Shown here one piece after another: positions 1-7,816 of a stretch of DNA of 41,324 nt. This stretch comes from JALZBN01 sp035525375 (GTDB lineage Bacteria > Actinomycetota > Acidimicrobiia > Acidimicrobiales > AC-14): assembly GCA_035525375.1 (NCBI GenBank), contig DATLEI010000109.1, positions 1 to 41,324 of the forward strand, given 5' to 3'. A model generated the notes under the pieces. That model was not told where the DNA came from. It saw nothing but the letters and a program-made list of their open reading frames with translations, and made no database searches. Within the stretch, counting starts at the first letter, position 1. Every line of letters starts with the position of its first letter. The position numbers and the translations under genes are program-made.

Positions 1-515
1 CTGGTGAACACCTTGCCAGGGTGGGTGGCCAAAAACTTCAGCAGCTCGTACTCCATGTACGTCAGGTCGAGCGGACGGCCACCAATCGCCGCCTGATAGG
101 TCTCCAGGTTCAGCATGAGATCGTCGTACTCGATCAGCTCCGGACGGGTACCGCGCCCGGTACGCCAGAAGAGATGCTGCAAACGCGCCTCGAGCTCACG
201 GCTCTGGAACGGGGTGACGCAGAAATCATCGAACAGGTCCTCCCGGAGTTCGAGATCATCGAGCTGTTGCGAGGAGACCAAGAGCAGCAGCGGCGCCAAA
301 GGGATGTCACGCTTGCGCACGGCCCGGCAGACCGCGAACGCCTCGTCGGGTTGCTCGTCGGCGCACACGATCGCACCAGCCCAGCCATCGTCAGGTTCGA
401 TGCGCGCTGCGTGCTCACCGCTGGTGACGGTGCGGAACGGATACCCGGAACGGTCAAGCACGTGCGTGAGACCCGGAGGAGGCGGATCCGGGAACACAAA
501 CAGCGGTTCCTCCAT
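1..515 (-). CDS. OmpR-type winged-helix regulator with degenerate receiver (3' end outside window)
   Basis: 171 codons are visible and the C-terminus lies beyond the window edge. Residues 1-115 have the size of a response-regulator receiver but lack the N-terminal acidic cluster, and the usual KPF near the end reads TPF (residues 101-103), so normal Asp phosphorylation is doubtful. From about residue 130 the protein reads like an OmpR-type winged helix (LDLTYMEYELLKFLATHPG). The ATG lies 3 bases after the stop of the upstream glutamine synthetase, so the two are almost certainly co-transcribed. GlnR, the nitrogen regulator of actinobacteria, is also an atypical OmpR-family protein. A nitrogen role is therefore a reasonable inference from position, but orthology to GlnR is not shown. 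Confidence 0.8.
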   Translation of the reverse strand, partial: MEEPLFVFPDPPPPGLTHVLDRSGYPFRTVTSGEHAARIEPDDGWAGAIVCADEQPDEAFAVCRAVRKRDIPLAPLLLLVSSQQLDDLELREDLFDDFCVTPFQSRELEARLQHLFWRTGRGTRPELIEYDDLMLNLETYQAAIGGRPLDLTYMEYELLKFLATHPGKVFT

Positions 516-518
516 GCC

Positions 519-1859
519 TTACAGCCTCCCGAGGTATCGCTCGAGCTCGAAGGGCGTGATCTGCGTCTTGTAGGAATCCCACTCCGCTCGCTTGTTCCGG
601 ATGAACCAGTCGAATACGTGCTCACCGAGGGCCTCGGCGAGAAGCTCCGACTTTTCCATGCACGCAATCGCTTCCTCGAGCGAGCCGGGCAACTCTTGGA
701 CACCCTCGGCCATCCGCTCCTCGGGCGTCATCTCGTACAGGTTGGCGGTGAGCTCGGGCTCGAGCTCATAGCCCTTGTCGATACCGCGCAAGCCGGCCGC
801 GAGAATCACAGCAAACGCCAGATAGGGGTTGCAGGCCGGGTCGGGTGAGCGAAACTCGATGCGGGTGGACGACTCCTTGCCCTTCTTCGACCCTGGCACC
901 CTGACCAAGGCCGAGCGGTTGTTGCGAGCCCACGCGATGTACACCGGGGCTTCGAAGCCCACCACCAGGCGCTTGTAGGAGTTGACCCATTGATTGGTCA
1001 CGGCCGTTATCTCCGCCGCGTGGGTCAACAGGCCGGCGATGAAACCTTTGGCGACCTGCGAGAGGTGGGTCTCATCGTCGGGGTCGTAGAAAGCGTTGGT
1101 GTCGCCTTCGAACAACGAGACGTGGGTGTGCATCCCCGAGCCTTGGACACCGGCCAGTGGCTTGGGCATGAAGGTCGCCAGCACGCCACGCTCGTGCGCC
1201 ACCTCCTTCACCACCAGCTTGAACGTCATGATGTTGTCAGCCATCGTCAGCGCGTCCGTGTAGCGAAGATCAATCTCGTGCTGGCTCGGGCTGTCCTCGT
1301 GGTGGCTATAGCGCACGGGAATCCCGATCGACTCGAGGCCGAGGATCGTCTTGCGCCGAAGGTCGGTAGCCACGTCGACCGTCGTGAGATCGAAGTACGA
1401 GCCGTTGTCGAGGGGAGTCGGCGCCTGCCGCCCGTCTCGATCAGAGGACGCGAAGTAGAAGAACTCCATGTCGGGGCCGACGTAGAAGGAGAAACCCTTT
1501 TCGCGGGCCTTGCCCATGTTGCGCCTCAAAACGTGACGGGGGTCGCCTTCGAAGGCTTCGCCGTCGAGGGTCTTGACATCACAGAACATCCGGGCCACGG
1601 GAGTCTCGTCACCCCGCCACGGAAGTAGTTCGAAAGTGTTGGGATCAGGGGCGAGCAGCATGTCGCTCTCTTGAACCCGGCTGAACCCGTCGACCGACGA
1701 GCCGTCGAAGGTCATGCCCTCCTCGAAAGCATTCTCCAGTTCGCCGGGAACGATGGCGATCGACTTGAGCTGGCCGAGTACGTCGGTGAACCAGAGTCGA
1801 ACGAAGCGGATGCCTCGCTCCTCGACCGATCGCAGTACGTAATCCTGCTGTCGCTCCAT
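519..1859 (-). CDS. Glutamine synthetase, type I (GSI-alpha-like)
   Basis: This enzyme makes glutamine from glutamate, ammonia and ATP in the cytoplasm. The 446-residue protein spans a full type I enzyme: beta-grasp N-terminus with FDGSSVDGF, catalytic NSYKRLV and NRSALVRVP motifs, and RIEFRSPDPACNPYLAF. An Arg follows the GSSVDGF motif (residue 61), as in the feedback-inhibited GSI-alpha group of Bacillus. It has NLYEMTPEE where GSI-beta enzymes carry the adenylylation Tyr motif NLYDLPPEE, so control by GlnE is uncertain. I chose the ATG at 1859, with GGGAGAG upstream, over a GTG at 1886 that has no clear ribosome site. It is divergent from glnA at 2030 and runs into the regulator at 515. 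Confidence 0.93.
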   Translation of the reverse strand: MERQQDYVLRSVEERGIRFVRLWFTDVLGQLKSIAIVPGELENAFEEGMTFDGSSVDGFSRVQESDMLLAPDPNTFELLPWRGDETPVARMFCDVKTLDGEAFEGDPRHVLRRNMGKAREKGFSFYVGPDMEFFYFASSDRDGRQAPTPLDNGSYFDLTTVDVATDLRRKTILGLESIGIPVRYSHHEDSPSQHEIDLRYTDALTMADNIMTFKLVVKEVAHERGVLATFMPKPLAGVQGSGMHTHVSLFEGDTNAFYDPDDETHLSQVAKGFIAGLLTHAAEITAVTNQWVNSYKRLVVGFEAPVYIAWARNNRSALVRVPGSKKGKESSTRIEFRSPDPACNPYLAFAVILAAGLRGIDKGYELEPELTANLYEMTPEERMAEGVQELPGSLEEAIACMEKSELLAEALGEHVFDWFIRNKRAEWDSYKTQITPFELERYLGRL

Positions 1860-1949
1860 CCGATGCTCACTCTCCCGCGACGGCACCAGGACTGTCGCCC
1901 GGGTGTTGTGTTCGCTATCTTCGCAGCCGTTCAGGCGGTTCCGCTCCAG

Positions 1950-1987
1950 TTCATAAAGCGTTCATAATCACGCAACTGGCGAGAAAC
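1950..1987. promoter_or_regulatory. Regulatory region between divergent glutamine synthetase genes
   Basis: The region between the two divergent glutamine synthetase genes carries a direct repeat, GTTCATAA at 1950 and 1960. It is followed by GCAAC at 1972-1976, six bases, then GAAAC at 1983-1987. The last pair matches the layout of a GlnR a-site/b-site (gTnAC-n6-GaAAC) in nine of ten informative positions. CATAAT at 1963-1968 could be a -10 element for the rightward gene. This is pattern matching by eye only. Confidence 0.35.
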
Positions 1988-2029
1988 CGGCTGAGCGACG
2001 GTCCGAGCCAACCCAGGGGGAGACAGATC

Positions 2030-3454
2030 GTGGAAGAGCGGAGTCCTGCGGATGTGGTGCGCCTGGCCAAAGACGAAGGGGTCGAGATCGTCGACTTCCG
2101 GTTCTGCGACCTGCCCGGCCTTATGCAGCACTTCTCGGCGCCTTTGCACCAGCTGACCGAGGACGGTTTCGAGGAGGGCTACGGCTTCGACGGATCGTCA
2201 ATCCGGGGGTTTCAGGAAATCCAGGAATCCGACATGATCCTGATCCCCGACCCGAACACCGCGATCATCGACCCGTTCCGGGAGCACAAGACCCTCAACG
2301 TGAACTGCTTCGTGCGCGACCCAGTTACCGGTGAGCCGTACAGCCGTGACCCTCGGTACGTGGCCAAGAAGGCGGAGGACTACTTGGTGTCGACCGGCCT
2401 TGCCGACACCGCCTACTTCGGGCCCGAGGCCGAGTTCTACATCTTCAACGACGTCAAGTTCTCCCAAGACCAGCACTCGGCTATGTACTCGGTCGACTCG
2501 GTGGAGGGCATCTGGAACTCTGACAAGGACGAGAACCCCAACCTGGGATTCAAGCCCCGCTACAAGGAGGGGTACTTCCCGGTACCACCCATGGACCACC
2601 TCCAGGATCTTCGCTCGGAAATGATCCTCACCCTGGAACGCCTCGGCGTTGAAGTCGAGATCCAGCACCACGAGGTGGGCACCGCCGGCCAGGCCGAAAT
2701 CGACATGCGCTTCGACACCCTGTTGCGCATGGCCGACAAGCTGATGCTCTACAAGTACGTCACCAAGTCGGTGGCCTGGGCCCATGACCTGTCGGTCACA
2801 TTCATGCCAAAGCCGCTGTTCCAGGACAACGGCTCGGGCATGCACTGCCACCAGTCGTTGTGGAAGGGCGGTGAACCCCTGTTCTTCTCCGAGACGGGAT
2901 ACGCCGGCATCTCCGACATGGCGCGCTGGTACATCGGCGGCTTGCTCACGCACGCCAAGTCGATCCTCGCCTTCGCCGCGCCGACGACCAACTCGTACAA
3001 GCGGCTGGTCCCGGGCTACGAGGCGCCGGTCAACCTCGTGTACTCCCAGCGCAACCGATCGGCAGCGGTGCGCATCCCGCTCTACTCCAAGAGCCCCAAG
3101 GCCAAGCGTTTGGAGTTCCGGTGCCCCGACCCGTCGTGTAACCCCTACCTGGCGTTCTCGGCCATGCTCATGGCCGGCCTCGACGGTGTGCAGAACCGCC
3201 TTGAGCCTCCCGACCCGGTCGACAAAGACCTGTACGACCTTCCGCCCGAGGAGCTGGCGCGCGTCCCGCAAGTACCCGGCTCGCTCGAGGAAGCGCTCTC
3301 CGCCTTGGAAGCCGACCAGGACTACCTCCGCGCCGGCGGCGTCTTCACCTCCGATCTCATCGAGACCTGGGTGACGTTCAAGCGCGAGCGGGAGATCGAC
3401 GAGGTCCGTCTCCGACCCCACCCGTGGGAGTTCATGCTCTACTACGACATTTGA
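2030..3454 (+). CDS. glnA: Glutamine synthetase, type I (GlnA1, adenylylation type)
   Basis: 474 residues, the usual length of actinobacterial GlnA1. Visible motifs: YGFDGSSIRGF near residue 51, the metal/ATP region GPEAEFYIF near 131, QAEIDMRFDTL near 221, NSYKRLVPGYEAPVN near 321, and NRSAAVRIP near 342. The adenylylation Tyr is residue 402 in LYDLPPEEL, so activity should be tuned by GlnE, encoded at 25148-27853 in this window. The C-terminus (RPHPWEFMLYYDI) is typical of the GSI-beta group. The GTG start at 2030 follows a strong GGGGGAGA at 2016-2023. It is probably the main ammonia-assimilating enzyme. Confidence 0.97.
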   Translation: MEERSPADVVRLAKDEGVEIVDFRFCDLPGLMQHFSAPLHQLTEDGFEEGYGFDGSSIRGFQEIQESDMILIPDPNTAIIDPFREHKTLNVNCFVRDPVTGEPYSRDPRYVAKKAEDYLVSTGLADTAYFGPEAEFYIFNDVKFSQDQHSAMYSVDSVEGIWNSDKDENPNLGFKPRYKEGYFPVPPMDHLQDLRSEMILTLERLGVEVEIQHHEVGTAGQAEIDMRFDTLLRMADKLMLYKYVTKSVAWAHDLSVTFMPKPLFQDNGSGMHCHQSLWKGGEPLFFSETGYAGISDMARWYIGGLLTHAKSILAFAAPTTNSYKRLVPGYEAPVNLVYSQRNRSAAVRIPLYSKSPKAKRLEFRCPDPSCNPYLAFSAMLMAGLDGVQNRLEPPDPVDKDLYDLPPEELARVPQVPGSLEEALSALEADQDYLRAGGVFTSDLIETWVTFKREREIDEVRLRPHPWEFMLYYDI

Positions 3455-3565
3455 CCAACGGTTCCCTGGCGCGATCCAGGTGAGCCTAGAAATTCAAGCC
3501 CTGGCTCATTAGTGTCGATCCTTGGGTCAGTGATAGTCGACACGGCGGGGGCACACGTACAGACC

Positions 3566-5533
3566 ATGGTTCGGACCAATCGTCTACTCAGTTTCCGGAG
3601 GGGGATCGCCGCCACTCTGGCTACCCTTTTGGTGGTTGGGCTCGTAACGATGATGCAACCGGGTGAGGCTCACGGGGCGACCGGAGCAAATGCCGACGCC
3701 TTGCAGGCGCGGGTCCGCTCAGAGCTGAGCGTCTTTACCGGGTGGCTACGCACCTTCGGTGTCCCCGGGTTCGTGGGTGAGGTCGGATGGCCCAACAACG
3801 CCGACACCGGCCAGTGGAACGCTTTGGCGAACAAGTGGTACGCCGACGCCGAGGCCGCCGGCGTGTCGACCACCGCGTGGTCGACAGGGGAATGGTGGGG
3901 CTGCGGTTACAAGCTGGCGATCTACACCTGGGCTACGTGTGCGTCGATGGATGGCCCGCTGAGTCTCGCCAAGTCGCAGGCACCCGTCATCGAGAGTCGA
4001 GCCAATCTCAACAGCCGGGGCATCAACGTGAGCGGCGGCGAGTTCGGCACGCCTGGGCCGCTCGACTCCACTTCATCCTTTTCGAACGCCAACCCTGGCA
4101 TCTATGACCGGGCGTACCACTACGACGTGGCCCAGTCCTTCACGTATCTCGCCTCCCGGGGCATGAAGCAGGTGCGCCTACCGGTGCGGTGGGAGCGGGT
4201 ACAGCCAACGCTCGGCGGACCGCTCGACGCCAACGAGGTGCAGCGGATCACGGCCGCAGTCGGTCGGGCTCAATCCGCCGGGTTGACGGTGATCATCGAT
4301 ATCCACAACTACGGCGCCTACTGGCTCTCCGACGGCACGCAGGGCATTCGTCAGCCGATCGGCTCGTTGAGCGTGACGGTCGAGCACTTCGCCACCCTTT
4401 GGCGGCTCCTGAGTAGCAGCTTCGCGAACAACTCCGGCGTCGCCGGGTACGACCTGATGAACGAACCGGTGGGAATGTTGAATTCCATCGCGTGGGAGTT
4501 GGCGTCACAGGCGGCGCTCACGGCCATACGGCTGAATGGCGACACCAAGACGGTGATGGTGCCCGGCTACAACTGGTCGGGGGCCCAACAATGGACGAGC
4601 CAGCACCCACTGCCCTGGATCGTCGACACCGCCAACAACTTCCGCTACGAGGCCCACCACTACTGGGACCGAGATAGCTCGGGTGCCTACCCAAATAGCT
4701 ACGCCAGTGAAGTGGCCAATGCTCAGTCCCGGGGCTTTTCCGCCTCCCCGCTCCGCCCGGTGGCGGACTTCACCGGTGACTCCCGCACCGACGTATCCGT
4801 GTTTCGTCCATCCAACGGCAACTGGTACGTCAAGGACGGCGCCAGCGTGAACTGGGGCATGAATGGCGACATCCCTGTGCCGGGTGACTACGACGGCAAC
4901 GGCACGTCCAATATCGCCGTTTTTCGGCCGTCGAACGGTGTCTGGTATTTGAACGGAGCAGCAGTGTCCGCCTGGGGAGCCTCCGGCGACATCCCTGTGC
5001 CGGGGGACTACGACGGCAATGGCACAACCGACCTCGCCGTCTTTCGACCGTCAAACGGCGTGTGGTACGTCAACAGTGGGGCGGCGTCAGTTTGGGGTGT
5101 CTCCGGCGACATCCCGGTCCCCGGGGACTACAACGGTGACGGCATCACCGACATGGCGGTGTTCCGGCCGTCGACCGGCACCTGGTTCGTAAAAGGCCAG
5201 TCTCCCGACGCAACCACGTACGGCGCGTCCGGTGACATCCCAGTGCCTGGCGACTACAACGGCGACAGCATCACCGACCTGGCTGTGTTTCGGCCGTCCA
5301 ACGGTGTTTGGTATCTCCGAGGGCAGTCGCCCGAGGCCAAGACCTACGGCGCGTCAGGTGACCTACCGGTGCCCGGTGACTACGACGGCAACGGCACTAC
5401 GGATCTGGCGGTGTTTCGCCCGTCCAACGGCATCTGGTTCCTGCGGGGTCAGTCGCCCGAGGGCAGGGCATACGGCGCGTCCGGTGACACGCCGTTACCC
5501 CTCCCGGATGCCGTTCGGAGGTTCTTCTTTTAG
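3566..5533 (+). CDS. Secreted GH5-family glycoside hydrolase, apparently circularly permuted, with calcium-loop repeats
   Basis: Residue numbers count from an upstream GTG at 3512; the likelier start is the ATG at 3566 (residue 19), which directly precedes a signal peptide (about 19-56). Residues 60-165 look like the last part of a GH5 barrel: FVGEVGWP with the nucleophile-type Glu90, then TTAWSTGEWWG. Residues 168-410 look like the first six strands: RGINVSGGEFG, VRLPVRWERV, DIHN (His265), LMNEP (acid/base Glu318) and YEAHHYWD. No second strand-7/8 segment follows Glu318. Residues 417-657 are six 35-42 residue repeats of the type GDIPVPGDYDGNGTTDLAVF, each with a D-x-D-G-N-G calcium-like loop. 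The chain ends in PLPLPDAVRRFFF. Likely a secreted beta-glucan or cellulose hydrolase; substrate unknown. Confidence 0.85.
   Translation: MVRTNRLLSFRRGIAATLATLLVVGLVTMMQPGEAHGATGANADALQARVRSELSVFTGWLRTFGVPGFVGEVGWPNNADTGQWNALANKWYADAEAAGVSTTAWSTGEWWGCGYKLAIYTWATCASMDGPLSLAKSQAPVIESRANLNSRGINVSGGEFGTPGPLDSTSSFSNANPGIYDRAYHYDVAQSFTYLASRGMKQVRLPVRWERVQPTLGGPLDANEVQRITAAVGRAQSAGLTVIIDIHNYGAYWLSDGTQGIRQPIGSLSVTVEHFATLWRLLSSSFANNSGVAGYDLMNEPVGMLNSIAWELASQAALTAIRLNGDTKTVMVPGYNWSGAQQWTSQHPLPWIVDTANNFRYEAHHYWDRDSSGAYPNSYASEVANAQSRGFSASPLRPVADFTGDSRTDVSVFRPSNGNWYVKDGASVNWGMNGDIPVPGDYDGNGTSNIAVFRPSNGVWYLNGAAVSAWGASGDIPVPGDYDGNGTTDLAVFRPSNGVWYVNSGAASVWGVSGDIPVPGDYNGDGITDMAVFRPSTGTWFVKGQSPDATTYGASGDIPVPGDYNGDSITDLAVFRPSNGVWYLRGQSPEAKTYGASGDLPVPGDYDGNGTTDLAVFRPSNGIWFLRGQSPEGRAYGASGDTPLPLPDAVRRFFF
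4760..5482 (+). repeat. Six coding tandem repeats (FG-GAP/VCBS-like) in the GH5 gene
   Basis: Six in-frame units, the first partial, encode GDIPVPGDYDGNG, then AVFRPSNGxWY, in 40- or 42-residue periods (120 or 126 bp). The 40-residue units end in WGAS-type segments. The 42-residue units carry GQSPxA before YGAS. The same two unit types occur in the genes at 21929-22951 and 23044-25002. Confidence 0.9.
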
Positions 5534-5670
5534 AGGCCTCGCTCAGCCGAGTCTGGAGCACGGCCAAGTCTCTGCAGAACCCATCCGGCGAATGTCAACG
5601 CGGCGCCAATCAGCGTCAGCGGGAGTGCGAAGACCGAACCGGTCATTGCGAGCTTTCCAGGACCACTCAT
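5530..5670 (-). CDS. 46-residue membrane peptide with LAMTG sorting-signal-like sequence
   Basis: A short gene with one of the best ribosome sites in the window (AGGAGGTG, ending 5 bases before the ATG). The peptide starts MSGPGKLAMTG, followed by a hydrophobic stretch of about 21 residues (SVFALPLTLIGAALTFAGWV) and then QRLGR. LAMTG plus hydrophobic helix plus basic residues is the layout of a class E sortase signal (LAxTG), but only ten residues precede the cleavage point and there is no signal peptide. It begins 15 bases after the end of the glycosyltransferase gene, so it is probably the last gene of that operon. Its stop overlaps the end of the convergent GH5 gene. It could instead be a small membrane partner of the glycosyltransferase. 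Confidence 0.72.
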   Translation of the reverse strand: MSGPGKLAMTGSVFALPLTLIGAALTFAGWVLQRLGRAPDSAERGL

Positions 5671-5684
5671 GTTTTCACCTCCTC

Positions 5685-7760
5685 TCAGGAATAGCGGCTA
5701 GGCGAGTCCCAGCGGCAGCTGGCAACTCGGGGCTGGCGGATGGTCTTGAAAAAGGCGTGAATGAACACGACCCGGTAGATCCAGTCGATGACGACAAGCC
5801 CGGGGACCATCAGGGCCAAGCGCCACTTGCGCAGCACTGCGGCGGCGATGACCGTGCCGATCGAGTACCCCACAAAGCTCATGACGGCAAGGGATTCCGG
5901 ACGGATCCAGTCCTGCATCAAGGCCACAACAATCAGTACCGGGGCGAGAAGCACGTACATCAGCCAGTCGAGAATCTGTAGGACGAACGTGACGTCAAAC
6001 AGGCTCCGATGGCGGCCAACCTGATGTCCCCAGATCCCCTGGAACGAGCCCCACATCCACCGCAGGTTCTGCTTGTACCAGTCTCGGAGGTTGGTGGGGT
6101 CGCAGATGTGGGCCTTGGCCTCGGGCGCGTAGACGATGCGGCCGAGCTTGCGCCGGTGTGTCTCGAGGGTCCAGTAGGTGTCGTCGACGATGTAAGGCGT
6201 GTGCTCGACCAGCACCTGGTCGAGGAGCTCGGATCGGTAGACCGAGTTGGAACCTGAGATGCAGGTCATCACGTTCAAGGCGCTCTGGCCCCGTCGCAGT
6301 GTCGTCTGGTATCGCCAGTAGGCGTAGGCCCGGGACCCCAGCCACAGATTCCACCGGTGCTCGTCGGTCCAGCGGGTCAATGTCCGGCCGACGACGATGG
6401 CGACGCCGGGGTCGAACCGCCGGCGGGAAGACTCGACGAAGTCCGGCTCGATCACTGTGTCGTCGTCGAGGATCGCGAGCGCTTCGTACCGGCGGGTGAG
6501 CCCGAAATGATCAACAGCGGTTCTGATGGCAGTGGGCTTACCGACGTTGGTTGTGAGAGGGAGGACATAGGCCCCCGCGGCCACGGCAACTTCAACCGTG
6601 TCGTCGGTGGACCCATCGGAGACGACATAGACATCACCCTGGGTGACGGCGGAACGCACGGTGTCGGCGATCGACGCCGATCCGTCTTTGGATGCGACGA
6701 GCAGGGCAATGGGGTTCGCGACCGCCGGCGCGAGAGCGGCGGGCGCCGGCGGCGTGGGCCTGCTCGACTCTAGAGACGCCGCACGTAGGCGAACCATTCC
6801 GGTCAGCCAGTCATCCAGCTCGACCTCGGCGAAACCAGCCTGGCCGAGGCGTACGCCCGGAACATCGACCGCAAGCAGCCGGCCCGCCCTGGCGACCAGG
6901 CGGCATGTGATAAGTCCTTCGTCTCCGTGACGGTCGGTCACGAGCGCCCCAGGAACTAGGGCGTGCACCGGCTCAAGGCCCACGGCGATGACGTAGCGGC
7001 CGTCGGTTCCCTCGGCCACGATGCGACAGGGCACCGGGCCACGAGAGGGAGTCAGGACCGAAGACTCCGACTCGGGCGAGAGGGCACCGGGTTGGGGCTT
7101 CGATGGAGCCGGCAGCGGAACGGCCAGCACGGTGAGGGCTTCGTGACGGTGGTCAAGTCCGAAGTCTCGGACCGCCTGGTCGAACCGATCCCAGTCAAGG
7201 CAGGGCTCGACATCGAGCACCGTCGCACCGATCGCTCGGGCGAGCACCACTGCGCCAGCCGTGGCCGGATCAGTGAGGCACGATCCGGCTCCCGGGCTCA
7301 CTACGTAAACGGCGCACCGGGGATCGCCCGACCGGACGGCACGCAACAGGGCCAGAGGCCCGGATTCGGCCGCCACAAGGACGCCCGCCGACGATGCGGC
7401 TGCGTGGAGTGCCAATCGGGCGCCACTCGGGAGTGCAGTTGCCCGGCGGGCGCGCCGGGGAAGGTCGAGGAACCGCCCGTGGACACGAGCTCCCGAGTGC
7501 ACCGTCACGACCTCGCTCGACCGGTCCGAGACCAGCAGGCCCGCGATCCCCGCCATTAGCCGGTAGCTCGTCGCGGCACCGATCAGGTTGAGTTCAGTCG
7601 CGTCGCCGGCTGAATTCAGCGTGTGTTCGGCTAATCCGTCGTCGTTCGTCAGTTCCCACACCGGCCCGTGCCCTCCGCTAGTTCCGAAACAGGCCGTGGT
7701 GGCCGCCGAATCTTGCAGTCTCAGACGCCGTGTACCCCCCGTACTGGGCGCCGCAAACAC
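5685..7760 (-). CDS. Membrane glycosyltransferase, family GT2, with degenerate N-terminal GT-A copy
   Basis: Catalytic GT-A domain at about residues 350-570: VASKDG, VYVVSDGSTDDT, the DDD triad at 432-434, the acid region VDDTYW at 525-530, and QNLRW at 564-568. This last motif is the Q-x-x-R-W signature of processive synthases of the hyaluronan/poly-GlcNAc/cellulose type. Three membrane helices follow (about 590-612, 624-645, 648-668). Residues 126-215 resemble residues 352-434 but have AVP in place of the DDD triad, so they look like a decayed duplicate. The expected product is an exported polysaccharide of unknown sugar. The GTG start at 7760 has no strong ribosome site and may be wrong. 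It shares a short divergent promoter region with the gene at 7817. Confidence 0.87.
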   Translation of the reverse strand: MFAAPSTGGTRRLRLQDSAATTACFGTSGGHGPVWELTNDDGLAEHTLNSAGDATELNLIGAATSYRLMAGIAGLLVSDRSSEVVTVHSGARVHGRFLDLPRRARRATALPSGARLALHAAASSAGVLVAAESGPLALLRAVRSGDPRCAVYVVSPGAGSCLTDPATAGAVVLARAIGATVLDVEPCLDWDRFDQAVRDFGLDHRHEALTVLAVPLPAPSKPQPGALSPESESSVLTPSRGPVPCRIVAEGTDGRYVIAVGLEPVHALVPGALVTDRHGDEGLITCRLVARAGRLLAVDVPGVRLGQAGFAEVELDDWLTGMVRLRAASLESSRPTPPAPAALAPAVANPIALLVASKDGSASIADTVRSAVTQGDVYVVSDGSTDDTVEVAVAAGAYVLPLTTNVGKPTAIRTAVDHFGLTRRYEALAILDDDTVIEPDFVESSRRRFDPGVAIVVGRTLTRWTDEHRWNLWLGSRAYAYWRYQTTLRRGQSALNVMTCISGSNSVYRSELLDQVLVEHTPYIVDDTYWTLETHRRKLGRIVYAPEAKAHICDPTNLRDWYKQNLRWMWGSFQGIWGHQVGRHRSLFDVTFVLQILDWLMYVLLAPVLIVVALMQDWIRPESLAVMSFVGYSIGTVIAAAVLRKWRLALMVPGLVVIDWIYRVVFIHAFFKTIRQPRVASCRWDSPSRYS

Positions 7761-7816
7761 TTCTCGGAACTTTCGCTATGAGGTTTCGAGGATTGAATCG
7801 GCGGTAGGACTCGTGG

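Noticed and set aside
3455..3511. A terminator after glnA
   Set aside because: CCTGG-n6-CCAGG is only 5 bp and has no U-run.
7763..7790. Operator CTCGGAAC-n12-GTTTCGAG between the GT2 and coiled-coil genes
   Set aside because: Only seven of eight positions match, and a chance inverted repeat of this quality is common; kept out of the features.
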